Part shown: piece after piece, positions 1-10,113 of the stretch | How the letters are laid out: each line of letters opens with the position of its first letter | Position numbering within the stretch: the first letter of the stretch is position 1 | Assembly: GCA_964518835.1 (NCBI GenBank) | Contig: CAZFKU010000001.1 | Coordinates: forward strand, 33,853 to 97,852 | Reading direction: 5' to 3' | Source of the DNA: AB-629-J13 sp964518835 | Lineage (GTDB): Bacteria > Fidelibacterota > Marinisomatia > Marinisomatales > AB-629-J13 | Length of the DNA: 64,000 nucleotides | Program-made: the position numbers and the translations under genes | The notes under the pieces: model-generated | The model's input: only the letters and a program-made list of their open reading frames with translations | Told to the model about the DNA's origin: nothing | Databases searched by the model: none

Positions 1-651
1 GGTTGATGAAGCCGCAATTCCCATCCCGTCCGTCATGTAATTTCCGCCGGCAGTGATGACATTCATCCCGTACAATTCAAGTCCCAGAAAATCTGCCATT
101 TCGATTGGAATATCATTATCTAATGGACGGGGACGGTTGTATGGGAAATTGATAATGGCTAACTCATTATTGCCATCAATGATGTACCAGGGACCGTAAT
201 CACGTGTCCAATAGGAATTGGACGGAGCAATGAGGAAATTGCAGTTGTTCAGATTTACACCATTTGAGTTATACTGGTTGGTCACATAATTCTGCTGACC
301 GGTTGAAGAAACGATGGTTGTTACCAAGATATCTTCAGCCATTTCTGCAATGACCGTATAGGAGATACCAAACGGATACCGAATCAAAACCCCTTCCATT
401 GGAGCAAATTCAGATATATTATAAATGGGTCCATCCGGAGGATCGGTTTCATAAAATTCCCGGGTGTTTGTATTTCCTGATGATGCCTCTTCCGGAGTGA
501 GCCAATGAGGGTAGGAATCGGGATGCTTTTTAAACCACTTTTCAGTTTTTTGAACTAAATCATCAATTTGAGAAGTCTCCCCAAATAGAAAAACAGGAAT
601 TATAAATAAAAAAAGAATGAATGAATTATTGAACAATTTTTTGATTGACAT
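1..651 (-). CDS. Secreted peptidylarginine/agmatine deiminase-like protein, N-terminal part (runs off the left edge)
   Basis: Reading from the ATG at 651 gives 217 codons open to the window edge; the C-terminus is outside. Residues 1-24 form a signal peptide (Lys-rich start, then FILFLFIIPVFLFG). The rest matches the PAD_porph/agmatine-deiminase (guanidino-modifying) family: EGVLIRYP around residue 86 and WTRDYGPW at 148-155, where Asp151 would be the substrate-binding acid, then GGNYMTDG at 202-209 as the next conserved strand. The catalytic Cys would lie in the missing part. Family enzymes hydrolyse guanidino groups of arginine or agmatine. The signal peptide favours a surface or secreted enzyme like Porphyromonas PPAD over cytosolic agmatine deiminase. 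It starts 15 bases after the stop of a gingipain-like peptidase gene, so the two are probably co-transcribed. A C-terminal T9SS domain is expected but not visible. Confidence 0.82.
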   Translation of the reverse strand, partial: MSIKKLFNNSFILFLFIIPVFLFGETSQIDDLVQKTEKWFKKHPDSYPHWLTPEEASSGNTNTREFYETDPPDGPIYNISEFAPMEGVLIRYPFGISYTVIAEMAEDILVTTIVSSTGQQNYVTNQYNSNGVNLNNCNFLIAPSNSYWTRDYGPWYIIDGNNELAIINFPYNRPRPLDNDIPIEMADFLGLELYGMNVITAGGNYMTDGMGIAASST

Positions 652-666
652 GATTGGCAATCTTAT

Positions 667-3600
667 TTACTTCATCAAAATTATTTTTTTCATTTCCCGA
701 AATTCTTCGGTTTCAATGGTATAAAGATAAACACCTGCGGAAACATGAACTCCATTATCAGAAATTCCATTCCATTTTACGGTATGAATTCCTGCAGGGA
801 GATTACCGGAAGCCAAAGTGGATACTTTTTGTCCCATTAAGTTAAACACCGAAATGGATACATCAGAATCAAGCGGAAGTCCAAATGAGATAGTGGTTTG
901 TGGATTAAAAGGATTGGGATAGGCAGGAAAAAGTGAAAACTCAGCTGGAGTGGAGGCTGATGTGGATTTTTTTAATATAAACTGATCAGCAATTGAATCT
1001 ATTGTTAATAGTTGGTCAGCTATTAAATTGATTGCTTCGCTCCACTGCGTTTTACTCGCAATGACGGGAACAATTTTCCACTTTTCATTATTTTTTATAT
1101 CGAATTCAAAAGTTGTAGGTTGTCCATCATGCATCATTTCAATTACACATTCGTCAGATGTGCATAGCTTGGTATCTCCAGGAAACCGAATGTCACTTGC
1201 TCCGATTGGAGGTTTAGGAGGTAAGCTATAACTGAGCAAATTTTCTTCAGACAGGTTTTCCCCGAAATACAGTTGCTGATTTCCAACTGTAATTGTATTG
1301 AAACTTTTTGGAGGTTGTACAGACCTTGTTCGTCCTGCTGGTGCAGAGGAAGACAGCATAATTTCACCATCAGCGGAACTCCTGAGCCAATATCCGTAAC
1401 CGGGTTCAATGGTTTCTGCTAATGCATAACCATTCTCCTCAAATCCATAAACCGTACCGGGAATAATAAGATTGTCCAGATCAATGACGGTATTAACATC
1501 AAGAGGAAAGGAAATTCCCGATATGAGATTCCAGTTTTCTGTCAACGAAATTGTAAGGTTGTCCAGAGGCATTCCATTCAATGTATTCGGGGCAGCTTCA
1601 GAAAAACGAAGCAAATAACCGGTTCCTGTTTCCAAATGTGTATCAGCCAGGTAGCCCTCACTAAATGAATATAAGGTATTTGGAATTGAATTGGGGAACA
1701 GAGATTCATAATGTGTTTCTTCTAGATTAACCGAAAGTCCCACCATATTCCAATCTGACATGTAATCTACCGTAACCTCAAGTTCTGAAGGTCCGGAAGA
1801 AGCCGAAGTAGGAAAGATGATGTAATCCACATAAGCGGCATCTTCTTCAATATAGGTGTTGCCATCGCTGTTATCTTTCACAAAAGCCCAAGAAAATGTC
1901 CGCATACCTGCAGAGACGGGAAAGGAAGTAAATGTCCAGGGAGACTGTCCATTCCCTTCAGGCTGTAACCAATTCATTGTCTCTCCGTCAATGGAGAAAA
2001 TTAGACCGTCATAAAAGTAATCTCCTGACGGACTATATTCACAGGCAACACGGTAATAAAAGCTAATTTCACCGTCTTCAATCACGTCCATAGTTACATA
2101 CATGATTGATGCCTGATTATGGGTAAGTTCTGCTGACTTTGCACTGAATGATCCACTATATGAATCTTCGTTCTCTATTTCCCATTCTGCATTTTCCAAA
2201 GTATCCAGGATAATGAAATCTTCCACAGGATCGATTCCAGGCCATTGGATGGAATATCCGGAGAATTCCCATGGATAAGAAGTAAATGCACCACTTTCAA
2301 AGTCTTCCAGGGCTAATCCGACTGTGACAACAAACGAACTGCCGTTGTAATAATTATTGTCTGCTGTCACTGCTAAATCAAAAACAACGCCTTGCCCCAA
2401 TGGGATGCTTTGAGAAGCAGACACAGAATATGAAACCACCTCTGTGGAATTATCGTTAAGCGATCCAACTTCACTTTGACTTCCGGAAATTGTAATGCCG
2501 GGATGACTTGATGATAAAATGGCAGTCACATTATGAGCGTCTGCACCACCTGAATTTCTAAGTGTCACATTCAATGATGCTGATTCTCCCGGATCTAAAT
2601 TTCCATTACCATTATTGTCGTTAGATACAGAAAATCCATCTGCTTCTACAATGGGTGAATATGCCATTACAATAATGTTCTCTTCCCATTCACCAGTGTT
2701 TGATTGAATGGAAACATTGAAATTTATATTATGATTATTCGGAACCGATTCAGACACAAAAAAGGTGCATGCGGAGGATACGGTTTCACTGGAATTTGGA
2801 GGAATGGTTCCAAATGACGAAGACTCGTTTTCTATGGTAACATATTGATCGAACGAATTGAATGAAGCTACAACATTTGAAGCAGATTCAATTCCGATAT
2901 TTTCCAAAGTTACAGAGAGGGTCGCATCCTCACCAAATTCAACCACATCATCATCGCTGGTTTCAGCGGAATAATCTGCTACAACAATGTAAGGTCCGCT
3001 GGGAGTGACAACAGAAATGGGATCGACTTTTGTTATTCGATTGTATCCTGTGATGGTCAGAGTCAATTCTCCCGGTTCATCTGGAGGTGGTGAGAGTAAC
3101 AAAACGACATTACCTGATCCATCGGTATATCCTGATCCCAATAAAGTCCCATTGTTCGATACTGCAACGAGGGCATCGGTGACGTTTGTTGATACTTCAT
3201 ATCCTTCATCACCAATGAATAAAGTTCCAGTATGTGAAGCAGAAATAGGTGATGGAGTCTCAGAGCGGATATCTAATGATGCATCACCAAAAATTATCCA
3301 GGTTAAAAACATATCTATACCGGATTGGGAATACACATCCATCATATTGCATGATCCGTTGTACCAAAGTCCACCGATAGTATATTTTTTATCCAAAGGG
3401 GAATTATTAGAGTAATTATATCCCACAAGTAAATCCATAGCATGATCCTGTGCCCTCATAGGTTCATTCCAGTATTGATTTACTGTAGAAGCATAAAAAG
3501 CGACTGCTCCTGTTGGATTTCCTGTAGAATTATTGGTAGCCCTGAGCCATGCCTCACCAAAACAAGTTGTATTTTCAAATGCCCCATTCACGCACCCAAC

Positions 3601-4977
3601 AGAAATGACATGAGGAAGCATCTCATCATTGGTTAGACTGTTTACCTGAGTAATATTCAGTGAAGCACCATTCCCCCATGATGTTTCCGAGCCATGACCG
3701 GTGTAATTAATAATTCCACGCCCATCATTAATGGCATTTATACCCTGTTGATCTGTTCCGCTGGGATCGTAAATTTCATCAACAAATGTATAGGTGTAAT
3801 CCAGTAATTTATCCCGGATAATAGCGGAGTGATCATCGTCGTATTCTCCGTCATCGCCGGGACCTTGATTTGAAGCGATTCCCGAACCTTTATGCAGCCA
3901 TGCGCCACTATCAATATCCCGTTCATAATGGATGGTCCTTTCCACCTGTGTTTGGACATGAGAAAGACTGGATGCGGAAAATCTACCGACAAATATTTCA
4001 GGATAAGGATCGTTCCCTTCCAACAGGGAAAAACTTGGATCTGAACCGCCTCCTCCTCCATTTGAAACCATAATGGTTGGAACCTGAGCATGATCTCCAA
4101 CCAATTGAACAAAGCAAAGTCCATTATTTTGGTCATATTGGGATTGAATAAAATTTTTGATTCCTGTTGAGTTGGAACCCATTTCATACACATCATATAA
4201 ATCCGTTTTGATTCCCTTCTGGTTTTTCCAGTCCACATATGGCTGGACAGAACTCATAAAGTCACCATAAGCAATGACGATCATTCTTCCCCGCTCTTCA
4301 ACCGTATCATAACGGGTTCTGTCATAATTGATAAAATGTTCGGAATAAAGAGATGAAAAATGTTTATTGATAGAAGAAGATTCACGTGTTTTGACATTTT
4401 GTGTCCCCAATCCATTTTCAATCACCTCAACTGCAATCTTTGTATAAACCCTCAATGTGTTGGTTACGGGATTATATTGGAATGGAAATGCAGTAACTGT
4501 CATTCCCCGAACATCTCTCATAATGTAAGGATCACCTAATTCCGCAATTTCTGCAGGATAGAATTCATCAGTTTTGTAAACTTCGGAAAAAGTGAAAGGG
4601 ATCGTTTTTGGGTCTATATTCCGTGTGATGCTTCCTTTGGATGGAGCGACTGCCAGATTAAATTCCTTAAATTCTGATTCAAGGATATTAATTTCCATTT
4701 TAGCATTATCAGGAATGATAATACTGCGAACCATTTTAGGCAGTTGGGGATTTCCTGTTTCAAGAAGAGTTGGTTCTCCCTGGTAATCCAGATGAAAGTA
4801 TTCTTTTCCATTTATTGTGATAGCGGATTTTGTGAAATCTCCACCTTCAAAATTCAGGACAGTCCTTCTAAGGTTTGAAGAGATTAGTTCAACACCAGGG
4901 TTACTGTTATTGACTATGACTTTTTCACCGGAAAATATTAAAGAAATTCCAAATAAAAGTGAGAATGTATTTTTCAT
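667..4977 (-). CDS. Gingipain-like C25 cysteine peptidase with C-terminal cassette and T9SS sorting domain
   Basis: This 1436-residue secreted protease has a short signal peptide (1-17) and a C25 propeptide-like region (about 55-190). The peptidase domain (about 230-575) has His428 in NYTGHGS and Cys462 in ISVGCVNGAF; the 34-residue His-Cys spacing matches the gingipain dyad. Ig/CARDB-like domains follow (about 575-890). Next come a jelly-roll module (about 893-1056, SAKS and YRVACEYSPSG), two WNxxxG repeats (1075-1210), a YSLPPKPP/DIRF domain with a Cys pair (C272/C277 within residues 1250-1300 as 1272 and 1277) and a T9SS domain (1348-1436, AYPNPFNP). It probably cleaves proteins at the cell surface; whether it prefers Arg, Lys or something else cannot be read off. 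The neighbouring upstream gene is a close paralogue. Outer-membrane attachment through T9SS is inferred. Confidence 0.92.
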   Translation of the reverse strand: MKNTFSLLFGISLIFSGEKVIVNNSNPGVELISSNLRRTVLNFEGGDFTKSAITINGKEYFHLDYQGEPTLLETGNPQLPKMVRSIIIPDNAKMEINILESEFKEFNLAVAPSKGSITRNIDPKTIPFTFSEVYKTDEFYPAEIAELGDPYIMRDVRGMTVTAFPFQYNPVTNTLRVYTKIAVEVIENGLGTQNVKTRESSSINKHFSSLYSEHFINYDRTRYDTVEERGRMIVIAYGDFMSSVQPYVDWKNQKGIKTDLYDVYEMGSNSTGIKNFIQSQYDQNNGLCFVQLVGDHAQVPTIMVSNGGGGGSDPSFSLLEGNDPYPEIFVGRFSASSLSHVQTQVERTIHYERDIDSGAWLHKGSGIASNQGPGDDGEYDDDHSAIIRDKLLDYTYTFVDEIYDPSGTDQQGINAINDGRGIINYTGHGSETSWGNGASLNITQVNSLTNDEMLPHVISVGCVNGAFENTTCFGEAWLRATNNSTGNPTGAVAFYASTVNQYWNEPMRAQDHAMDLLVGYNYSNNSPLDKKYTIGGLWYNGSCNMMDVYSQSGIDMFLTWIIFGDASLDIRSETPSPISASHTGTLFIGDEGYEVSTNVTDALVAVSNNGTLLGSGYTDGSGNVVLLLSPPPDEPGELTLTITGYNRITKVDPISVVTPSGPYIVVADYSAETSDDDVVEFGEDATLSVTLENIGIESASNVVASFNSFDQYVTIENESSSFGTIPPNSSETVSSACTFFVSESVPNNHNINFNVSIQSNTGEWEENIIVMAYSPIVEADGFSVSNDNNGNGNLDPGESASLNVTLRNSGGADAHNVTAILSSSHPGITISGSQSEVGSLNDNSTEVVSYSVSASQSIPLGQGVVFDLAVTADNNYYNGSSFVVTVGLALEDFESGAFTSYPWEFSGYSIQWPGIDPVEDFIILDTLENAEWEIENEDSYSGSFSAKSAELTHNQASIMYVTMDVIEDGEISFYYRVACEYSPSGDYFYDGLIFSIDGETMNWLQPEGNGQSPWTFTSFPVSAGMRTFSWAFVKDNSDGNTYIEEDAAYVDYIIFPTSASSGPSELEVTVDYMSDWNMVGLSVNLEETHYESLFPNSIPNTLYSFSEGYLADTHLETGTGYLLRFSEAAPNTLNGMPLDNLTISLTENWNLISGISFPLDVNTVIDLDNLIIPGTVYGFEENGYALAETIEPGYGYWLRSSADGEIMLSSSAPAGRTRSVQPPKSFNTITVGNQQLYFGENLSEENLLSYSLPPKPPIGASDIRFPGDTKLCTSDECVIEMMHDGQPTTFEFDIKNNEKWKIVPVIASKTQWSEAINLIADQLLTIDSIADQFILKKSTSASTPAEFSLFPAYPNPFNPQTTISFGLPLDSDVSISVFNLMGQKVSTLASGNLPAGIHTVKWNGISDNGVHVSAGVYLYTIETEEFREMKKIILMK

Positions 4978-5103
4978 ATTTTATCCAAGTTTATTAAAGA
5001 TTAAAAGATTATACTCATTGGACATTAAGAACGGGAGAAATATTCCTTTAAAATGGATACTTGAGAGTGTGGATTTTATTGTACATCTCTCCAGGTAGAA
5101 AAA

Positions 5104-5152
5104 AGAAGGATTCAATTTAATCCTGCATGACAAAGACAATCATGGATGATTG
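5104..5152 (-). terminator. Double-hairpin intrinsic terminator after the second C25 peptidase gene
   Basis: Just after the stop at 5158 the minus strand reads a 7-bp hairpin (5137-5143 with 5146-5152), then a second 6-bp hairpin (5107-5112 with 5119-5124) followed by TCTTTTTT. The second has the shape of a Rho-independent terminator. It sits in the 180-base gap between the two C25 genes, so the downstream copy (667-4977) probably has its own promoter or depends on read-through. The stems are A/T-rich, so efficiency is uncertain. Confidence 0.6.
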
Positions 5153-5157
5153 CCTTA

Positions 5158-8100
5158 TTATTTCATTAACACAACCTTCTGAATTATTCTTTTACCGCTA
5201 CCTTCAAATAATATAAAATACATTCCGCTTGGAAATCCGGTTGCATTCCATTTAACACTGTGAATCCCCGGTGAGAGTTGTTTATCCACAAGGATTTCAA
5301 CCAATTTTCCGGTAATATCATAAACCTGTAAAGACGTACTAGTAGTATGCGTTGAGATGTTTGATCCAAATGTCCCTACACCAACAGAAAACCGAATTGT
5401 CGTTACCGGATTAAACGGGTTGGGATGTGCAGGAAAAAGAGCAAACTCTGTGGGAGTGTGGGAAGAGGTGGATTTCCTCAATACAAAGGTTTCTGATTCA
5501 CTATCTACTTTTAACACCTGAATACCTTCGCACTCAAATACATTCTCACTTTCATCTAGAATTTCCCAACTTTTCCCATCTTTTAGTTCACATTCAATTT
5601 CTAATGGTTGTCCGTTATTTATCACATCAATCATACATTCGTTCGATTGGCAGAGTTTGGTGTCTCCTGAAAAACGGATGTCGGTTGCTCCTGATGGTGG
5701 TTTTGGAGGGAGACTGTAGTACACTATTTCTTCTTCATTAACTGGGATTCCGAAAAATAAGGGAATTCCATTTAAAACAATCCGGTTAGCATTTTTTAAT
5801 TTATTATCAAATGGAACTGTTTTATTTACCCGGTTTGACGTGGATAATTGAATCTCGCCGCTACCACTGGTTCGAATCCAATACCCATATCCGGGATTTA
5901 CAACACTTGAAGGTGAATATCCATTTTCAGAATATCCATAAAGTGTATTTGGAACGAGAATATTTTCCGCATCAATTATATTTTCCACAGGAATTGGAAA
6001 AGAATATCCTGAAATCAAATTCCAACCTTCCATCAATGAAATAGACAAATTTTCAACAGGAGTTCCAGTCATTGCAATTGATTCAGTTACATCAAATCTC
6101 AGCCAATAACCTGTTCCTAATTGAAGTTCGGATTCAGATGAATATCCGGTTTCACTAAAGGAAAACAAGGTATTTTCAACTGAATTTGGGAAAATATTTT
6201 GAACTTCTGTATTTTCATAATCAAAGGGAATTCCGATCATGTTCCAGTCATTTATGATATGGATAGTTACTTCATTTACAATTTCTCCAACAGTGAAGAA
6301 TACTTCGACTGCGGTTTCAGAATTATAAGGATCATTGGAATAAATATTGATGGTGCCATAATAGTCACCTTCAATTAAATCAGCTGCATCACACATGACG
6401 TTGATATGTTGGGACTCGGTTGGTGGAATCATTCCGAAATATGTATCAACCGTCAGCCAGTTATTTTCCGGTTCAGCCGATTCAACCGACAAGGTGATGT
6501 TGGACGCTTGATGTCCACCGTCTCCGTATGTATCTTCTATCCAGAGAGTCCATGTTCCCGGGAGTGATTCTCCGGCAAAACTGTCTAAAGTGATGGAATA
6601 AGTCCCGGATTCCAGAGCACTCGCGATCTCAGCAGTGGTTCCATTGGGGGAGGTTACCCAGAACGACCCTTCCGCAGGCCACCAATCAGTCTGCCAATTG
6701 AATGAGAGTGTCCAATTGTTCATGGTGATATTGGGTTCAGTTATTTCATATTCAATCCAACCCATATCAGTCAAGGTATTGTAACTCCAATTGTATTGAT
6801 CGGGACTGTCAGGAATATCAAATTCATCCCGTGTTCCGGATGCAGAATGCGTGATTGTGTAGTTCAGTTCTTCGCTTCCGGTATTTTCTATGATGAATGA
6901 ATCAGTATCCGATTCTCCGGGCAATGCTGATGTATTCAGCGATTGAGTGCTTATGTACAATTCCGGTAATTGTGGTGGAACTACAGTTGGAAAAATAATA
7001 TAATCAATCCAACCACTGTCTTCTCCTTGAGAATCCCAGCCGTCTTTTATGTAGGTCCATGTAAATGTGTGTTGTCCTTCAGATACAGGGTATGCTACGG
7101 AACTCCAGTCCATATTCCCTGACCATTGACCAAAGACTGAATCGTCAATATCAAATTTTAAATAGTCATTATTGGGTGATGAGGATACTTTTCGATAAAA
7201 TGTTATCTCTCCGTTTTCCAGCACATCCAGTGTAACAGACAAAACGGAGCTCTGATTATCAAAGATTTCTCCTGATTTTGCGGAAAAAGTTCCTGCGAAA
7301 GATTCCTCCGTTATGATCCAGGGTGAATCGCCACTGAATTCCCATGGATAGAGATAAAAATTTCCGGTTTCAAAATCTTCCAGGACAAGTCCCACACTTA
7401 AAACAAAAGACTCACTGTATTCATATCCAATTTCGCTGGTACCGGTTAAAAGAAATTCTGCATTGTATCCCAGAGGAGTATCTACATCCACCAGAATACT
7501 GAAATTAAAAGATGATTGAGAACCTTCTTCAATTCCTTCGGTAACTCCGGTTCCACTGACGATTGTTACGAAAGGTGTTTCTGATTCAATATTTAGAGTA
7601 AATGGATCCAGGTCAGAACCACCGGAATTTTCCAACACTACCTGAAGGTCTGCTGATTCCCCTGCATCTAAAATACCATTGCTGTTATCATCGTTTTCAA
7701 TAGATACAGAATTAACTGATAAATCAGGGGCAAAAGCTGTAATGGTAAAATCTGATGTCCAGTTATTGTTATCGGTCATCATTGAAATTTGGATCTCAAT
7801 ACTTTGTTCATTAGGTACATTTTCTGAAATTTGGGCAGAAAATGCATCATCAATAACTAAAGTTTCATTTTCATCAATAGCATATATAAAAATATTTCCA
7901 TTGGTAATTTCTATAAATGGATCATCGCTTTCTAAATTAATCATTATATCCATTGCAGGATCATTCCCCATATTTTCAACGGAGATTGTAATTGATACGT
8001 TTTCACCATATTCAACAATTGAATCATCATTTGTGGTGGTTGTTACATCATTTACAATGAGGTAAGGACCCTCCGGTGAAATGACCGTTATGGGTTGAAT

Positions 8101-10059
8101 ATTTGTGATTCGGTCATATGCTGTAACGGTCAACGTCATTTCCCCCGGATCAGTGGGAGGGTTCAATAATTCAAGAATAACACTTCCGGAAGCATCTGTA
8201 TAACCGGAAGCTAATAATTCTCCCTCATTAGAAAGAGCAACAAGTGCATCGGAAAAACCGGTAGATACAGAATAAGTATTGGTTCCGATTAAAAAAGTCC
8301 CCGTATGACTCACATTTATGGGTTCAGGAATATTTGTCCTCACCACGAGAGATGCATCTCCAAAAATGATCCATGTGAGGAACATATCAATTCCAGATTG
8401 CCCATACACATCCATCATATTGCAGGAACCATTATACCATAAACCTCCTATTGTATGTTTTTGATCAATTGCCTGATTTGCTGAATAATCATATCCTACA
8501 AGGAGATCCATGGTATGATCCTGCGCCCTCATGGGTTGACTCCAGTATTGGTTGACAGTTGAGGCGTAAAATGCAACTGCACCGGTTGGGGAGCCGTTAT
8601 CTTCATTCGTAGCTCTCAACCATGCTTCCGCAAAACAGGTTGTATTTTCAAATGCTCCATTCACACATCCCACAGAAATAACATGGGGTAATTCCCAGTC
8701 ATTTTCCAGACCATTCACTTGATTTATATTGAGTGATGCACCGTTGCCCCATGCGGTTGTTGATCCATGTCCCGTATAATTGATAATACTTAGCCCATTG
8801 TTGATGGCATTTATCCCCTGTTGATCGGTCCCGCTTGGATCATAGACAGCATCAATTTCAGTATAGGTATAATTAAGCAATTTCTCCCTTATCACATCAA
8901 GATGTTCATTGTCATATTCACCATCATCGCCGGGACCTTGATTGGAACCGATTCCGATTCCTTTATGCAGCCAATTTCCTTCAATGATATCCCTTTCATA
9001 ATGTATGGACCGCTCAACTTGAGTTTCAACCTGGCTGAGGCTGGATGCTGAAAAACGGCCTACAAAAATCTCAGGATAATCGTCATTCCCTTCCAGCAAT
9101 GAATAACTGGGATCGGAACCACCACCTCCTCCGTTGGACACCATGATTGTAGGAACCTGGGCATGATCACCCACCAGTTGGACAAAACACAAATCATCGC
9201 TTGAATCATATTCCTGCTGAATGAATTCCCTGATTCCATTGGCATTTGCTCCCAATTCGTACACATCATACAGATCACATTGAATCCCCTTTTGATTTTT
9301 CCAATCAACGAAGGGTTGAATTGCATTAAAAAAATCACCATAAGAAATAACGATCATTCTCCCTCGTTCATCTACCGTTTCATACATCAAAGGATTGTGA
9401 TTAATAAAATGCGAGGCATAAAATGATTCAAAATGTTTATTATATCCATTAACTGTTCTGTTTTTTATATTTATTTCACCCGGTCCGGAAGGAATGACTT
9501 CCAAAACCAAATGATGATAAACTTTCAGAGATTGAGTTACGGGATTATATTGAAATGGAAAAAAAGTTACAGTAAGTCCCCGAAAATCCCGTAAAATATA
9601 AGGGTCACCCAATTCTGTTAATTTACCGGGATAATATTCGTTTTGTTGATAGACATCGGAAAAAGTAAATGGAACATCAGCCGGGGTTGTTGGACGGACA
9701 ATTACGCCTTTCCCTGGTGCTATTTTTAAATTATATTCAATAAACTCAGATTCCAGGACATTAACGGTCATTTTTATATCATCCGGAATAATGATGCTTC
9801 TGGTTATTTTAGGTAATGCAGGGAATCCTTTTGTTTGGATATTTACTTCTTGACCCAGTTTAAGAACGGAATAAGTTTCACCCTTTATATCAACTTCAGT
9901 CCTATGAAACTGTCCAAATAAATATTCAATTTCGGTTTGATTGATTCCTTTTTCTTTTACACTTATTTCAAATAATTCGTGGTTTATCTGTAAAATAGAA
10001 CCAAAAATATTTGAATTTAACAATGTATAAGCTAAAATTACTTTGAGTGTAAGTCTCAT
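5158..10059 (-). CDS. Gingipain-like C25 cysteine peptidase, larger paralogue with extra beta domains and T9SS domain
   Basis: This 1633-residue protein is closely related to its downstream neighbour over the propeptide and catalytic regions. The dyad is His431 (NYTGHGS) and Cys465 (ISVGCVNGAF). Ig-like domains and the shared jelly-roll follow. It then has an insert of about 200 residues absent from the paralogue (roughly 1070-1290). This contains a BACON/Ig-like segment and a stretch ending GTWTLWIEDTYGDGG that resembles a proprotein-convertase P-domain. The common cassette follows: two WNxxxG repeats, YSLPPKPP, GDTKLCQSNEC and a T9SS domain with AHPNPFNP. The role is presumably extracellular proteolysis. 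The 54-base gap to the upstream subtilisin gene suggests one transcript; a terminator follows it. Confidence 0.92.
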   Translation of the reverse strand: MRLTLKVILAYTLLNSNIFGSILQINHELFEISVKEKGINQTEIEYLFGQFHRTEVDIKGETYSVLKLGQEVNIQTKGFPALPKITRSIIIPDDIKMTVNVLESEFIEYNLKIAPGKGVIVRPTTPADVPFTFSDVYQQNEYYPGKLTELGDPYILRDFRGLTVTFFPFQYNPVTQSLKVYHHLVLEVIPSGPGEINIKNRTVNGYNKHFESFYASHFINHNPLMYETVDERGRMIVISYGDFFNAIQPFVDWKNQKGIQCDLYDVYELGANANGIREFIQQEYDSSDDLCFVQLVGDHAQVPTIMVSNGGGGGSDPSYSLLEGNDDYPEIFVGRFSASSLSQVETQVERSIHYERDIIEGNWLHKGIGIGSNQGPGDDGEYDNEHLDVIREKLLNYTYTEIDAVYDPSGTDQQGINAINNGLSIINYTGHGSTTAWGNGASLNINQVNGLENDWELPHVISVGCVNGAFENTTCFAEAWLRATNEDNGSPTGAVAFYASTVNQYWSQPMRAQDHTMDLLVGYDYSANQAIDQKHTIGGLWYNGSCNMMDVYGQSGIDMFLTWIIFGDASLVVRTNIPEPINVSHTGTFLIGTNTYSVSTGFSDALVALSNEGELLASGYTDASGSVILELLNPPTDPGEMTLTVTAYDRITNIQPITVISPEGPYLIVNDVTTTTNDDSIVEYGENVSITISVENMGNDPAMDIMINLESDDPFIEITNGNIFIYAIDENETLVIDDAFSAQISENVPNEQSIEIQISMMTDNNNWTSDFTITAFAPDLSVNSVSIENDDNSNGILDAGESADLQVVLENSGGSDLDPFTLNIESETPFVTIVSGTGVTEGIEEGSQSSFNFSILVDVDTPLGYNAEFLLTGTSEIGYEYSESFVLSVGLVLEDFETGNFYLYPWEFSGDSPWIITEESFAGTFSAKSGEIFDNQSSVLSVTLDVLENGEITFYRKVSSSPNNDYLKFDIDDSVFGQWSGNMDWSSVAYPVSEGQHTFTWTYIKDGWDSQGEDSGWIDYIIFPTVVPPQLPELYISTQSLNTSALPGESDTDSFIIENTGSEELNYTITHSASGTRDEFDIPDSPDQYNWSYNTLTDMGWIEYEITEPNITMNNWTLSFNWQTDWWPAEGSFWVTSPNGTTAEIASALESGTYSITLDSFAGESLPGTWTLWIEDTYGDGGHQASNITLSVESAEPENNWLTVDTYFGMIPPTESQHINVMCDAADLIEGDYYGTINIYSNDPYNSETAVEVFFTVGEIVNEVTIHIINDWNMIGIPFDYENTEVQNIFPNSVENTLFSFSETGYSSESELQLGTGYWLRFDVTESIAMTGTPVENLSISLMEGWNLISGYSFPIPVENIIDAENILVPNTLYGYSENGYSPSSVVNPGYGYWIRTSGSGEIQLSTSNRVNKTVPFDNKLKNANRIVLNGIPLFFGIPVNEEEIVYYSLPPKPPSGATDIRFSGDTKLCQSNECMIDVINNGQPLEIECELKDGKSWEILDESENVFECEGIQVLKVDSESETFVLRKSTSSHTPTEFALFPAHPNPFNPVTTIRFSVGVGTFGSNISTHTTSTSLQVYDITGKLVEILVDKQLSPGIHSVKWNATGFPSGMYFILFEGSGKRIIQKVVLMK

Positions 10060-10113
10060 ATTTTCCCTATTTTATTTCCATTATATTTTAAAATATTTTT
10101 CAGTTTTTAACCA

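Noticed and set aside
3005..3415. A 136-codon plus-strand open frame inside the first C25 gene
   Set aside because: It is antisense to a well-supported coding region, has no recognisable protein motif, and similar frames arise opposite many minus-strand genes here.
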